This document shows positions 8,220 through 17,110 of a stretch of DNA of 34,901 bases, piece after piece (within the stretch, counting starts at the first letter, position 1; every line of letters starts with the position of its first letter). Both the position numbers and the translations under genes were made by a program. The notes under the pieces were generated by a model that worked only from the letters and a program-made list of their open reading frames with translations, was not told the DNA's origin and searched no databases. Source of the stretch: Myxococcus sp. (GTDB lineage Bacteria; Myxococcota; Myxococcia; Myxococcales; Myxococcaceae); assembly GCA_014879945.1 (NCBI GenBank), contig JACSRE010000119.1, forward strand, positions 1-34,901, written 5' to 3'.

Positions 8220-9293
8220 ATGCGTGTGGCAGCGTTGATGGCCGGGGTGGCCCTGACGGCGCAGGCCGCCGAGACGATGCGCATCGCGGTCGGGCCCGAG
8301 GTGAACGAGGTGCTGGTCGCAGGGCGCGCGCTCTCGTGCGGCGACGACGTGGACGACGCCGAGTTCGTCTCGCTCGGCAGAGACGCCCTGACGCTCACCA
8401 AGAGAGGGCAGGCGCTGTGGCTCGACGGCGCGGCGCTCCCGGTCGACGCCATTCGCTGCCGCGCCGCCAACGACGGGCCGCTGCGGGTCAACGGGGTGCA
8501 GGTGCAGGGCGACGTGGTGGTGCTGCCGGGCAAGGCGAGGCTGGCGGTGGTGAACGTGCTGCCGCTCGAGGCCTACCTGCAGGGCGTGCTGGGCAGCGAG
8601 ATGCCGAAGACGTTTCCGCTCGAGGCGCTCAAGGCCCAGGCGGTGGCGGCGCGCACCTACGCCCTCAACAAGAAGCTCGAGCAGTACGGCCAGCCGTTTC
8701 ACCTCGGCAGCTCGGTCATCAGCCAGGTCTACAAGGGGCTCGAGGCCGACGACCCGCGCACCCGCGAGGCCATCGAGGCGACGCGGGGGCAGATCGTCAC
8801 CTGGCAGCTGCAGCCCATCGAGGCCTACTTCCACGCCTCGTGCGGCGGGCACACCGAGAGCGGGCTCGACGCGCTCGGCCGAGATCTGCCCTACCTCAGG
8901 AGCGTCGCCTGCCCCTGCGTGAAGCTGCCCACCAGCCACTGGACCCTCAAGGTGGCGCCCAAGGAGCTGCAGCCGGTGTCAGGCGGCAAGGCCTCGGGCC
9001 TGCAGGTGCAGGGGCGCTCACCCACCGGGCGCGTCAGGCGGGTGCAGGTCGGCGCGCGCTCGGTCGACGCGGTCAGCTTTCGCGAGCGCCTCGGGTACAT
9101 GCGGCTCAAGTCGCTCGACTTCGAGGTGGCCAGCCAGGCGAAAGACGGCTGGGTGCTCAAGGGCCACGGGTTCGGGCACGGCGCGGGGCTCTGTCAGTGG
9201 GGCTCGCGGATGCTGGCCGACGCCGGGAAGGACTACCGGCAGATCCTCGAGCACTACTACCCGGGCACGGAGCTGCAGGCGCTCTACGAGTAG
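8220..9293 (+). CDS. SpoIID/LytB-domain protein (putative peptidoglycan lytic transglycosylase)
   Basis: Product of 357 aa. A signal peptide (MRVAALMAGVALTAQA) precedes a SpoIID/LytB domain. The family's hallmark LGSEMP is present with the likely catalytic glutamate E127, followed by the EALKAQAVAARTY block. The C-terminal signature GHGFGHGAGLCQWGS and HYYPGT is also kept. Known SpoIID proteins cleave glycan strands lacking stem peptides. In Gram-negative bacteria, related proteins act in cell-wall remodelling or division, and that is the inferred role. An ATG at 8211 and a GTG upstream in the same frame are alternatives; 8220 gives the cleanest signal peptide. It lies 56 bp before queA. Confidence 0.87.
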   Translation: MRVAALMAGVALTAQAAETMRIAVGPEVNEVLVAGRALSCGDDVDDAEFVSLGRDALTLTKRGQALWLDGAALPVDAIRCRAANDGPLRVNGVQVQGDVVVLPGKARLAVVNVLPLEAYLQGVLGSEMPKTFPLEALKAQAVAARTYALNKKLEQYGQPFHLGSSVISQVYKGLEADDPRTREAIEATRGQIVTWQLQPIEAYFHASCGGHTESGLDALGRDLPYLRSVACPCVKLPTSHWTLKVAPKELQPVSGGKASGLQVQGRSPTGRVRRVQVGARSVDAVSFRERLGYMRLKSLDFEVASQAKDGWVLKGHGFGHGAGLCQWGSRMLADAGKDYRQILEHYYPGTELQALYE

Positions 9294-9349
9294 GCCGCCG
9301 CGCGCGCCGCTTGTGCTCGAGGGCCGCGGTCGATAACCGGCGCCTGCCG

Positions 9350-10426
9350 ATGCACACGGACGACTTCGACTTTCAGCTCCCCGAGGCCCTCATCGCCCAG
9401 GCCCCGCTCGAGCGCCGTGACGCCAGCCGGCTGTTCCACGTGCAGCGCGCGACCGGCGCGTGGGCGCACCGGGCCTTCGCCGAGCTGCCCTCGATCTTGC
9501 GGCGGGGCGATCTGCTGGTGCTCAACGACTCCCGGGTGATCCCCGCGCGGCTCTTGGGCAAGAAGACCGACACCGGCGGGAAGGTGGAGCTGCTGCTGGT
9601 GCGCCCCGCGGCCGACGTGTCGTCGGCGGCCTCGCTGCAGGCCGAAGCGAACGGCACCGCGTGGACGTGCCTGGGGCAGGCGTCGAAGCCCATTCGCGTC
9701 GGCGCCAGGCTCTCGTTCGACGGCGGGCTGACGGCCGAGGTCGAGGCGGCGAGGGGCGGGGGGGAGTTCGTGGTGCGCTTCACCTCGTCGATGGCCTCGC
9801 TCGAGGCGGCGATCGCGCGCGCCGGGCAGCTCCCGCTCCCGCCGTACATCCACCGCGCGCCGTCGGCCGACGACGCCGAGCGCTACCAGACCATCTACGC
9901 GAAGACGGTGGGCTCGGTGGCGGCGCCGACCGCGGGCCTGCACTTCACCCCCGAGGTGTTCGCGGGCCTCGACGCCGCGGGGGTTCGGCGCGCGCACGTC
10001 ACCCTCGACGTGGGCCCCGGCACCTTCCTGCCCGTGCGCGAAGGCGACGTCGCGCACCACACCATGCACGCGGAGCGCTTCTCGGTGCCCGAGGCCACGG
10101 CCCTGGCCATCGCTGAGACGAAGCGCGCTGGCGGCCGGGTGATCGCGGTGGGCACCACGGTGACCCGCACCCTCGAGTCGCTGGCCACCGAGGGCGGGGT
10201 GGCGGCGGGCACCGGAGAGACGGCCATCTTCATCACGCCCGGGTTCCGGTTTCGCGTCATCGACGGGCTCGTCACCAACTTCCACCTGCCGAAGTCGACC
10301 CTGGTGATGCTGGTGAGCGCGCTCCTGGGGCGGGAGCAGACGCTGGCCGCGTACGCCGAGGCGGTGCGTGAGCGCTACCGGTTCTTCAGCTACGGAGACT
10401 CCATGTTCATCGACGGTGGCGCGTGA
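9350..10426 (+). CDS. queA: S-adenosylmethionine:tRNA ribosyltransferase-isomerase
   Basis: Product of 358 aa, the normal size. QueA transfers and isomerises the ribosyl part of S-adenosylmethionine onto preQ1 in tRNA, forming epoxyqueuosine. Family signatures are clear: the N-terminal FDFQLPEALIAQAPLERRDAS, LLVLNDSRVIPARLLG, then SVAAPTAGLHFT, HVTLDVGPGTFLPVR and the C-terminal TNFHLPKSTLVMLVSALLG. The stop codon overlaps the GTG start of tgt by 4 nt (GTGA), so the two queuosine genes are translationally coupled. QueA acts after Tgt in the pathway. Confidence 0.97.
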   Translation: MHTDDFDFQLPEALIAQAPLERRDASRLFHVQRATGAWAHRAFAELPSILRRGDLLVLNDSRVIPARLLGKKTDTGGKVELLLVRPAADVSSAASLQAEANGTAWTCLGQASKPIRVGARLSFDGGLTAEVEAARGGGEFVVRFTSSMASLEAAIARAGQLPLPPYIHRAPSADDAERYQTIYAKTVGSVAAPTAGLHFTPEVFAGLDAAGVRRAHVTLDVGPGTFLPVREGDVAHHTMHAERFSVPEATALAIAETKRAGGRVIAVGTTVTRTLESLATEGGVAAGTGETAIFITPGFRFRVIDGLVTNFHLPKSTLVMLVSALLGREQTLAAYAEAVRERYRFFSYGDSMFIDGGA

Positions 10427-11595
10427 GCCTTCCCCCCGAACGACGCGGCGACCAGTCGGTGGCGCCGTCGCTGGTGCGGTACGAGCTGCTGCACGAAGAC
10501 GCGACGACCGGCGCGCGGCGGGGGCGCCTGCACACCCCGCACGGCACCATCGAGACGCCCGTCTTCATGCCGGTGGGCACCGCCGGGAGCGTGAAGGCGG
10601 TGGCGCCCGACGATCTGCGCGCCCTCGAGACGCAGATCATCCTCGGGAACACGTACCACCTGATGTTGAGGCCCGGAGAGGCGCTGATCGGCGAGCTGGG
10701 CGGGCTGCACCGCTTCATCTCGTGGGAGCGGCCGATGCTGACCGACTCCGGCGGCTTCCAGGTCTACAGCCTCGCTGAGAAGCGGAAGATCACCGAAGAG
10801 GGCGCCACCTTTCAGTCGCACCTCGACGGCGCGAAGCACCTGCTCAGCCCGGAGCGCAGCATCGAGATCCAGGAGACGCTGGGCGCCGACGTCATCATGG
10901 CCTTCGACGAGTGCCCGCCGGCGCTGAGCGAGCGCGGCTACCTCGAGCCGTCGCTGGCGCGCACCACCCGCTGGCTCAGCCGCTGCGTCGCCGCCTGGAG
11001 CCGCCAGCGCAGCTCGCTGTTCGGCATCGTGCAGGGTGGGCTCCACGAAGATCTGCGCAAGCGGCACGCCGAGGAGATCTGCGCCATCGAGCTGCCGGGC
11101 TACGCGCTGGGTGGCTACGCGGTGGGCGAGGCGCCCGCGCAGATGCACGCGGGCGTGGCGTTCTCGGCGCCGCTGCTGCCCCGGCACAAGCCCCGCTACC
11201 TGATGGGCGTGGGCACGCCGCTCGATCTGGTGACCTGCGTCGGTTCGGGCGTGGACATGTTCGACTGCGTGATGCCGACGCGGAACGCGCGCAACGGCTT
11301 CCTCTTCACCAGCCAGGGCAAGCTGGTCATCAAGCACGCGCGCTACGCCCGAGACGAGCGCCCGCTCGACCCCGCCTGCGCCTGCTACACCTGCAAGACG
11401 TTCTCGCGCGCCTACCTGCGGCACCTGTTCATCGCGGGCGAGCTGGTCGCGATGCGGCTGAACACCCTGCACAACCTGCACTTCTACGCGTCGCTGATGG
11501 CCGGGGCGCGCGCGGCGATCGAGCTCGATCGCTACGCCGACTTCATGAAGGCCTTCGAGGCGCGGCCGGCGACGGTGGCCGACGCCGGGGGGTAG
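10423..11595 (+). CDS. tgt: tRNA-guanine transglycosylase (queuosine biosynthesis)
   Basis: Product of 390 aa. Tgt exchanges guanine at the wobble position of GUN anticodons for preQ1. The acid/base aspartate is D108 in TDSGGFQ and the probable nucleophile is D281 in GVDMFDCVMPTR. The structural zinc site is complete: C319, C321 and C324 (CACYTC) plus H350, with the same spacing as in the structurally studied enzymes. The start is the GTG overlapping the queA stop. The first 20 residues extend beyond most homologues and may be a loose leader. It ends 2 bp from a convergent lipoprotein gene. Confidence 0.97.
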   Translation: MSLPPERRGDQSVAPSLVRYELLHEDATTGARRGRLHTPHGTIETPVFMPVGTAGSVKAVAPDDLRALETQIILGNTYHLMLRPGEALIGELGGLHRFISWERPMLTDSGGFQVYSLAEKRKITEEGATFQSHLDGAKHLLSPERSIEIQETLGADVIMAFDECPPALSERGYLEPSLARTTRWLSRCVAAWSRQRSSLFGIVQGGLHEDLRKRHAEEICAIELPGYALGGYAVGEAPAQMHAGVAFSAPLLPRHKPRYLMGVGTPLDLVTCVGSGVDMFDCVMPTRNARNGFLFTSQGKLVIKHARYARDERPLDPACACYTCKTFSRAYLRHLFIAGELVAMRLNTLHNLHFYASLMAGARAAIELDRYADFMKAFEARPATVADAGG

Positions 11596-11597
11596 GG

Positions 11598-11993
11598 CTA
11601 CGGCTTGACGCCGACGGGGCGGCAGGTCTTCTTGGCGCCGCCCTGGTTGCCGACGGCGGTGCTGCCCATGGCGACGTCAGCGCACTCGTAGCCGTCGCGG
11701 CACTGGGCGTTGGCGGTGCACTCCGGGGAGCAGACGAGGTTGCCGCCGCCGAAGACGGTGCACACCGTGCCGCCCGGGCACTCGCGGGTGTCGGCCTCGG
11801 CGATGCAGCCGCGCGAGCAGAACCCACCGGGGATCTCGGTGGTGTCACCGGCCTGCTTCTGGAAGCAGCTGTAGCTCGGCGGGCAGTCGCTGCGGGTGGT
11901 GCAGGCCTGGCCGGCGGTCACCAGAGGCCCACAGGCCGGGAGAACGGCCGCGAAGGCCAGAAACGTGGTTGCCACCAGGAAGGAACGGATCAT
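11598..11993 (-). CDS. Cys-rich lipoprotein with three disulfide-type repeats
   Basis: Product of 131 aa. A signal peptide ends in the lipobox LPAC, with Cys21 as the lipid anchor. Twelve more cysteines follow, arranged in three similar blocks: CTTRSDCPPSYSC, CIAEADTRECPGGTVC and CTANAQCRDGYEC. This resembles small EGF-like or other disulfide-rich modules common on myxobacterial surface proteins. Function is unknown; a structural or binding role on the outer membrane is possible. It is convergent with tgt and divergent from yajC (65 bp between starts), and its orientation breaks the otherwise conserved queA-tgt-yajC-secDF block. Confidence 0.75.
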   Translation of the reverse strand: MIRSFLVATTFLAFAAVLPACGPLVTAGQACTTRSDCPPSYSCFQKQAGDTTEIPGGFCSRGCIAEADTRECPGGTVCTVFGGGNLVCSPECTANAQCRDGYECADVAMGSTAVGNQGGAKKTCRPVGVKP

Positions 11994-12058
11994 GGGCGCA
12001 GGGCCCTAGCACACCTTGCTGGACCCATGTGTGCCTGATAGAGGCCCGCGTCTCACAC

Positions 12059-12412
12059 ATGACGCCCGCAGCCATACCCCTGATGCTCGCCGCCGAGTCT
12101 GCCTTTGGCGGCCCGATGGCTTTCTACCTGGTGGCCATGGCGGCCATCGTCTACTTCCTCATCATCCGCCCGCAGCGTCAGCAGCAGAAGGAGCACGACG
12201 GTGTGCTGACTTCGCTGAAGAAGGGCGACGACGTGGTGCTGCAGTCCGGCATCCTGGGGAAGATCGCCGCGGTCACCGACAAGACCGTCTCGCTCGAGAT
12301 CGCCAACGGCGTGAAGGTGCGGGTCCTGAAGACCAGCGTGCAGGCGAAGGTCACGGTCGTCGACGAGCCCGCGAAGGTTGACGAGGCTGCTGCCAAGAAA
12401 GAGGAGAAGTGA
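12059..12412 (+). CDS. yajC: Preprotein translocase subunit YajC
   Basis: Product of 117 aa, the usual size. YajC is a small single-pass membrane protein that associates with SecDF and supports export through SecYEG. One helix (MAFYLVAMAAIVYFLIIRPQ) is followed by the family signature RPQRQQQKEHDGVLTSLKKG and a small beta-rich domain. The ATG at 12059 was chosen because the longer frame adds a tail not found in the family. Its stop overlaps the secD start by one base (TGATG). Confidence 0.95.
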   Translation: MTPAAIPLMLAAESAFGGPMAFYLVAMAAIVYFLIIRPQRQQQKEHDGVLTSLKKGDDVVLQSGILGKIAAVTDKTVSLEIANGVKVRVLKTSVQAKVTVVDEPAKVDEAAAKKEEK

Positions 12413-14190
12413 TGGACCGGAATTGGTGGACTCGTTTCGCCCTGGTGGTGCTGGTCGCGGTGGGGAGCCTCTGGTTCCTCACGCCGACCTACTACTCGAT
12501 GTTCGTGCTCTCCCGCGCCGATCGCAATGACGTGGCGAAGCTCGAGCAGGCGCTCCCGAAGTGGTCAGCGCCCGCGAAGTACCGGCTGTCGCTCGGCCTC
12601 GATCTCCAGGGAGGCATTCACCTCGTCTTGCGCGTCGACACCAAGACCGCCCTCGGCAAGCGCGCCCAGCGCCTGGCCCAGCAGATGGTCTCGTACATCG
12701 ACGGCAAGAAGCTCGGGAAGCTCACCGAGTCGACGAACACCGAGACCTACGAGGTGACGCTCACCGCCGAAGACCCGGCGACGATGGACGCCATCGAGAA
12801 GGAGCTCGTCTCGTCCTTCAAGGACTTCTCGAAGGTCTCGCGCAACGCGGGCGTGCTGGTGATGAAGCTCGAGAGCGCCCAGGTGGACTACATGATGAGC
12901 GAGGCGGTCGACCAGGCCATGCTGGTGGTGCGCAAGCGCATCGACAAGTGGGGCGTGGCCGAGGTCGACGTGCGCAAGCTCGGCACCGACTCGATTCAGA
13001 TCTCGCTGCCCGGTGAGAAGGACCCCGAGCGCGCCAAGGAGCTGATCGGCACCACCGCGCAGCTCGAGTTCCGCATCGTCGAGGAGCACGGCGACCTCTT
13101 CAAGGACCTGTACTCGAACACGCCGCCAGACCCGAACGCGGGCATCAGCCTCGTCACCGCGCGCCAGGACAGCGAAGGCAACGAGCCCTCGCCGCCGTAC
13201 CTGTCGGGCACCGACAAGAACAAGCTGCTGGCCTACGTCGACGGCAAGGGCGGCGAGGGCAAGCAGGTGCTGCTCCACTGCGTCGAGGCCGCCAACGGCA
13301 AGAGCTGCCTGCGCTACACGACGTACCTGGTGCAGGCCAACGGGCTGTCGGGTGAGAACCTGACCGGCGCCGACGCCCGCAAGGATCAGACGACCAACGA
13401 CATCGTGGTGGACTACCAGTTCAACGCGCAGGGCGGAAAGCTGTCGGAGGAGCTGACGGGTAAGAACGTCAACCGCCAGATGGGCATCGTGCTCGACGAC
13501 AACCTCATCTCGGCGCCGGTGATTCGCGAGAAGATCGGCAACAACGGCCGCATCACCCTCGGCAAGGGCCGCAGCGACGAGCGCCTCAAAGAGGCCCAGA
13601 TGCTGTCGTTGGCGCTGAAGTCGGGCGCGCTCCCGGCGCCGGTCACCATCGGCGAGACGCGGCAGGTCGGCGCGGCGCTGGGCGACGAGCTGATCAAGAA
13701 GGGCACCACCGCGGCCGTCATCGGGCTGGCGCTGGTCGTCGTCTTCATGGCCATCTACTACAAGGTGGCCGGCCTGGTGGCCGACGTCGCCCTGGTGCTC
13801 AACGGCCTGCTGATCCTCGCGGGCCTGGCGCTCTTCAAGGCGACGCTGACGCTGCCTGGCATCGCGGGCTTCGTGCTGACGCTCGGCATCGCGGTCGACG
13901 CCAACGTGCTGATCAACGAGCGCGTGCGTGAAGAGCTCGCCGCGGGCAAGTCGGCGCGGGTGGCGGTCGATCAGGGCTACGACCGCGCCTTCTGGACCAT
14001 CTTCGACGCGCACATCACGACGCTCATCGCGAGCATCATCCTGCAGCAGACGGGCACCGGGCCGGTTCAGGGCTTCGCGACCACGCTGATCATCGGCATC
14101 ATCGCCTCGCTGTTCACGTCGATTGTCGTGACCCGCGTCCTCACCACCTACCTCGTGCACGGTCGCAACGCGCAGACCGTCTCGATCTAA
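12412..14190 (+). CDS. secD: Protein translocase subunit SecD
   Basis: Product of 592 aa. SecD with SecF uses the proton gradient to help pull exported proteins into the periplasm. An N-terminal helix (about 8-25) precedes a large periplasmic P1 domain, which contains the signature LGLDLQGGIHLVLRV and the block around RIDKWGVAE. Then comes the C-terminal membrane part with five helices, including GIAGFVLTLGIAVDANVLINERVREE with its conserved aspartate. The ATG at 12412 has a good Shine-Dalgarno (AGGAG at about 12402-12406) inside yajC and gives a 1-nt overlap; a GTG one codon earlier is less likely. Confidence 0.97.
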   Translation: MDRNWWTRFALVVLVAVGSLWFLTPTYYSMFVLSRADRNDVAKLEQALPKWSAPAKYRLSLGLDLQGGIHLVLRVDTKTALGKRAQRLAQQMVSYIDGKKLGKLTESTNTETYEVTLTAEDPATMDAIEKELVSSFKDFSKVSRNAGVLVMKLESAQVDYMMSEAVDQAMLVVRKRIDKWGVAEVDVRKLGTDSIQISLPGEKDPERAKELIGTTAQLEFRIVEEHGDLFKDLYSNTPPDPNAGISLVTARQDSEGNEPSPPYLSGTDKNKLLAYVDGKGGEGKQVLLHCVEAANGKSCLRYTTYLVQANGLSGENLTGADARKDQTTNDIVVDYQFNAQGGKLSEELTGKNVNRQMGIVLDDNLISAPVIREKIGNNGRITLGKGRSDERLKEAQMLSLALKSGALPAPVTIGETRQVGAALGDELIKKGTTAAVIGLALVVVFMAIYYKVAGLVADVALVLNGLLILAGLALFKATLTLPGIAGFVLTLGIAVDANVLINERVREELAAGKSARVAVDQGYDRAFWTIFDAHITTLIASIILQQTGTGPVQGFATTLIIGIIASLFTSIVVTRVLTTYLVHGRNAQTVSI

Positions 14191-14201
14191 GGCCAACGAC
14201 C

Positions 14202-15374
14202 ATGCAGATCATCAAGGGCAAGACGAACTTCGACTTCATCGGCAAGCGCAAGATGGCGCTCCTGCTGTCGTCGGCCGCGAACATCGCCATCATCGTGGGC
14301 ATCGCCGCCTTCGGGTTCAACTGGGGCGTCGACTTCGCCGGCGGCACGCTGATCGAGGTGAAGTTCAACGAGGCGATGACGGCCCAGAAGGTGCGCGAAG
14401 GCGCGGTCGCGGGCGGGCTGCACGAGCCGCAGGTGCAGAGCATCGGCTCGGCCGACGAGAACACCTTCATCCTCCGCATGGGCGGCGTCACCCAGCTGAC
14501 CGAGCAGAACGAGAAGCTGGCCGAGGCGGCGCTGCGGGCGCTCCCCGGCGTCGAGATCACCGCGCTGAACAAGGACCTCGACAACGGCCTCATCAACGTT
14601 CGCACCCGGGCCGAGGTGAAGCTCGAGGACCTCAAGCAGGCGGTGGTGAGCAGCGGCACCGGGGTGCAGAGCGTCACCCTCTTGCCGGGCAGCAGCGCCG
14701 AGAGCGGCTTCCAGTACCAGATCACCTCGGCGGGCATGTCGGACAAGGTGAAGGAGTCGCTCACCAAGGGCATTCCCGGTGGCACCTTCGAGGTGCGCCG
14801 CACCGACTACGTCGGCCCCCAGGTCGGCGAGCAGCTGCGCAACAAGGGCGCCGCGGCGCTGCTGTTGGCGCTGCTGTCGATCCTCGTCTACGTGGCCTTC
14901 CGCTTCGACCTGAAGTTCGCGCCGGGCGCGCTGGTGGCGTCACTGCACGACGTCATCATGGTGTCGGGCTACTTCCTGGTGACGCGGCGTGAGTTCAACC
15001 TCACCTCGATCGCCGTGCTGCTGACGATTCTCGGCTACTCGATCAACGACACCATCGTCATCTACGACCGCATTCGCGAAGAGATGGTGCGGTACAAGGG
15101 CAAGCCGCTGGCCGAGATCATCAACATCGCGATCAACGACACGCTGGCGCGCACCATCTTGACCGGCGGCGTGACGTCGCTCTCGCTGGTGGGCCTGCTC
15201 TTCTACGGCGTGGGCGAGATCTTCGACTTCGCCGCGGCCATGATCTGGGGAATCATCGTCGGCACCTACTCGTCCTGGTACATCGCCAGCCCGCTCACCA
15301 TCTGGCTCGACGAGCGTGAGGCGGCCAAGGCGGCGGGCGGCAGCTCGAACCCGATGAAGGCCAAGCCGGCCTGA
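14202..15374 (+). CDS. secF: Protein translocase subunit SecF, with enlarged periplasmic region
   Basis: Product of 390 aa. SecF is the partner of SecD. Signatures are the FNWGVDFAGGTLIEVKF start of the periplasmic domain and, in the membrane part, SLHDVIMVSGYFLV and GYSINDTIVIYDRIRE. The first helix is at about 18-40 and the next begins near 218, so the periplasmic part is about 175 residues, longer than in E. coli SecF (whole protein about 323 aa). The extra segment has two halves of similar type (around 85-130 and 135-200), perhaps an extended or duplicated domain. It lies 11 bp after secD, so yajC, secD and secF form one operon. Confidence 0.96.
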   Translation: MQIIKGKTNFDFIGKRKMALLLSSAANIAIIVGIAAFGFNWGVDFAGGTLIEVKFNEAMTAQKVREGAVAGGLHEPQVQSIGSADENTFILRMGGVTQLTEQNEKLAEAALRALPGVEITALNKDLDNGLINVRTRAEVKLEDLKQAVVSSGTGVQSVTLLPGSSAESGFQYQITSAGMSDKVKESLTKGIPGGTFEVRRTDYVGPQVGEQLRNKGAAALLLALLSILVYVAFRFDLKFAPGALVASLHDVIMVSGYFLVTRREFNLTSIAVLLTILGYSINDTIVIYDRIREEMVRYKGKPLAEIINIAINDTLARTILTGGVTSLSLVGLLFYGVGEIFDFAAAMIWGIIVGTYSSWYIASPLTIWLDEREAAKAAGGSSNPMKAKPA

Positions 15375-15404
15375 GCGGGGCGTACAGTCCTTGAGGCACC
15401 CGGT

Positions 15405-15439
15405 GGCGGGCTCTTCGCGAGGCCCGCCATCGTCGTTTT
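15405..15439 (+). terminator. Probable terminator after secF
   Basis: GGCGGGCTC (15405-15413) pairs with GAGGCCCGCC (15419-15428) with one bulged base and a 5-nt loop. A short T-rich stretch ending in TTTT follows at 15436-15439. It sits 30 bp after the secF stop and separates secF from the convergent bufferin operon. The T-run is weak. Confidence 0.55.
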
Positions 15440-15459
15440 GGGGGCGAGGCCCTGGGCCG

Positions 15460-16230
15460 CTACACCTCGACCCGCGCGACCATCGCCTCGTTGACCCAGC
15501 TGGCGATGGCCTGAAAGGCGCGAGGCGCGGCCTCGTCGCCGAACGCCGCGAAGGCCTCGCAGACGGCGGGCAGGGTGGCGCCGTCGCGGGCCAGCTCGAG
15601 CGCCTGCGCCTCGGCGTCGCTCACGGCGTCGTGGAACACGGCGAAGCCCTGGCGGAAGACCACCAGGGCCGTGGGCGTCGCTCCCAGCCGCGCCTCGCGC
15701 CACGGCTGGCCTTCGGCGATGGCGCGGAAGACGGGCCGCACGTCGACGGGGTGGCGCAGCACGCGCACCGAGGGCGTGAGGGTGAAGCGGGCCGTCTCGG
15801 CGGTCTCTGGCGTCACGAGGCCGAGCGCCTCGGCGGTAGCGACGGGGCTGGCTTCGGCGATGAAGGCCTGGCTGCGGGCCCACTCGAGCTCCGCGAGCGC
15901 CCACAGCCACGGCGCCCCTTCGACGGGGTTCGCCCGGAGGAAGGTGGGCAGGTGCTGCCCGAGCCAGTTGAGCGAGAAGTGCGTCGAGGGCTGCGCCTTG
16001 ACGTACTTCGCGGCCAGCACCTCGAAGTCCTCGTCGCCCAGCACCGCCAGCACCTGCTCGAACTCGCTGCGCAGCACGTCGCGCAGCCGCAGCCAGTACA
16101 TCTCGGCGTAGACGTTGACGCGCTCATCGGGCGAGAGCGCGCCGCCCTTGACGAGCACGGCGGTGTCTCGCACGGGCGCGTCGCCGACCAGCCAGTCCCA
16201 CAGCTGGGCCTGCTGGGCCTGAAGGCTCAT
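15460..16230 (-). CDS. bufC: DUF2063 family protein, bufferin maturation partner (HvfC/BufC-like)
   Basis: Product of 256 aa. The N-terminal half (about 10-95) matches the DUF2063 domain, with the block RVNVYAEMYWLRLRDVL and later HFSLNWLGQHLPTFL. In RiPP systems of the bufferin and HvfA type this protein is the partner that brings the precursor to the DUF692 enzyme; it has no known catalysis of its own. The rest (about 100-256) is the helical C-terminal extension usual in this group. Its ATG overlaps the DUF692 stop by 4 nt (ATGA), so the pair is coupled. It is the last gene of the operon and converges on secF. Symbol given by context with the DUF692 gene and precursor. Confidence 0.88.
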   Translation of the reverse strand: MSLQAQQAQLWDWLVGDAPVRDTAVLVKGGALSPDERVNVYAEMYWLRLRDVLRSEFEQVLAVLGDEDFEVLAAKYVKAQPSTHFSLNWLGQHLPTFLRANPVEGAPWLWALAELEWARSQAFIAEASPVATAEALGLVTPETAETARFTLTPSVRVLRHPVDVRPVFRAIAEGQPWREARLGATPTALVVFRQGFAVFHDAVSDAEAQALELARDGATLPAVCEAFAAFGDEAAPRAFQAIASWVNEAMVARVEV

Positions 16231-17084
16231 CGGGCCTCCAGCGTCGGGGCGCGCGCAGGAGGCGGCGCCGCGCGCTCCTCGGCGGCGATGGCGCGGGCCT
16301 TTTGGGCCTCGGCCAGCAGCACGGGCAGCGCGGGCACGCCCTCGTCCCACTCGATGAGGCACGAGACGTCACCGAAGCGCCGCACGGCGTAGCGGTACAG
16401 GCTCCACACGGCGTCGCAGACGTGGCCCTCGTGGGTGTCGATGACGAGGTGGCCGCGGTCCTGGTGGCCGGCCAGGTGGAGCTGGCCGACCCGGTCGAGG
16501 GGGATGGCGTCGAGGTAGGTCTGCGCGTCGAAGCCGTGGTTGCGCGCAGAGACGTAGACGTTGTTGACGTCGAGCAGCAGGCCGCAGTCGGCGCGGCGGG
16601 CCACCTCGGCCAGGAAGTCCCACTCGGTCAGCTCGCTGGCGCGGAACTCGAGGTAGCTGGAGACGTTCTCGAGCAGCAGCCGCCGGCCCAGCACGTCCTG
16701 CACGCGCGCGACGCGGTCGACGACGTGGGCGAGGCACTCCTCGGTGTACGGCACCGGCCACAGATCGTGGCTGTAGTGCCCGTGGGCGCGGCCCCAGCAC
16801 AGGTGATCTGACACCAGCGCCGGCTGCACCTCGTCGACGAGGGCCTTCCACTGCTTCAGGTAGGCCTGGTCGAGCGGCTCGACGCTCCCGATGCCCAGGG
16901 AGACGCCGTGGAGCGCGACCGGGCGATCGCGGCGGGCCTGCTCGAGCACGGCGCGCGGCCGGCCGCCGAGGCCCATGAAGTTCTCGCTGATGGCCTCGAC
17001 GAAGTCGACGCGCGGCGACTGCTCGAGGAAGGCCGCGTAGTGCTGGGTGCGCAGGCCGACGCCGTGACCGAGTGCGGGGAACAT
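16227..17084 (-). CDS. bufB: DUF692 family multinuclear iron enzyme, bufferin maturation (HvfB/BufB-like)
   Basis: Product of 285 aa. DUF692 enzymes of the MbnB type have a TIM-barrel with two or three iron ions and oxidise cysteines in a precursor peptide to heterocycles. Likely metal ligands are visible: H59 (ALHG), D93 and H94 (SDHLCWG), E139 (LLENVSS), D172 and N174 (LLDVNNVYV), H183, H203 and H207 (QLHLAGH), D216 and H218 (IDTHEG) and E245 (IEWD). All signature blocks of the family are intact. The ATG at 17084 has an AAGGAG ribosome-binding site; the longer frame upstream lacks family similarity. It lies 97 bp after the precursor gene with a strong hairpin between, and overlaps bufC. Confidence 0.93.
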   Translation of the reverse strand: MFPALGHGVGLRTQHYAAFLEQSPRVDFVEAISENFMGLGGRPRAVLEQARRDRPVALHGVSLGIGSVEPLDQAYLKQWKALVDEVQPALVSDHLCWGRAHGHYSHDLWPVPYTEECLAHVVDRVARVQDVLGRRLLLENVSSYLEFRASELTEWDFLAEVARRADCGLLLDVNNVYVSARNHGFDAQTYLDAIPLDRVGQLHLAGHQDRGHLVIDTHEGHVCDAVWSLYRYAVRRFGDVSCLIEWDEGVPALPVLLAEAQKARAIAAEERAAPPPARAPTLEAR

Positions 17085-17110
17085 GCAGGGCTCCTTCCAG
17101 AAAAGACGAC

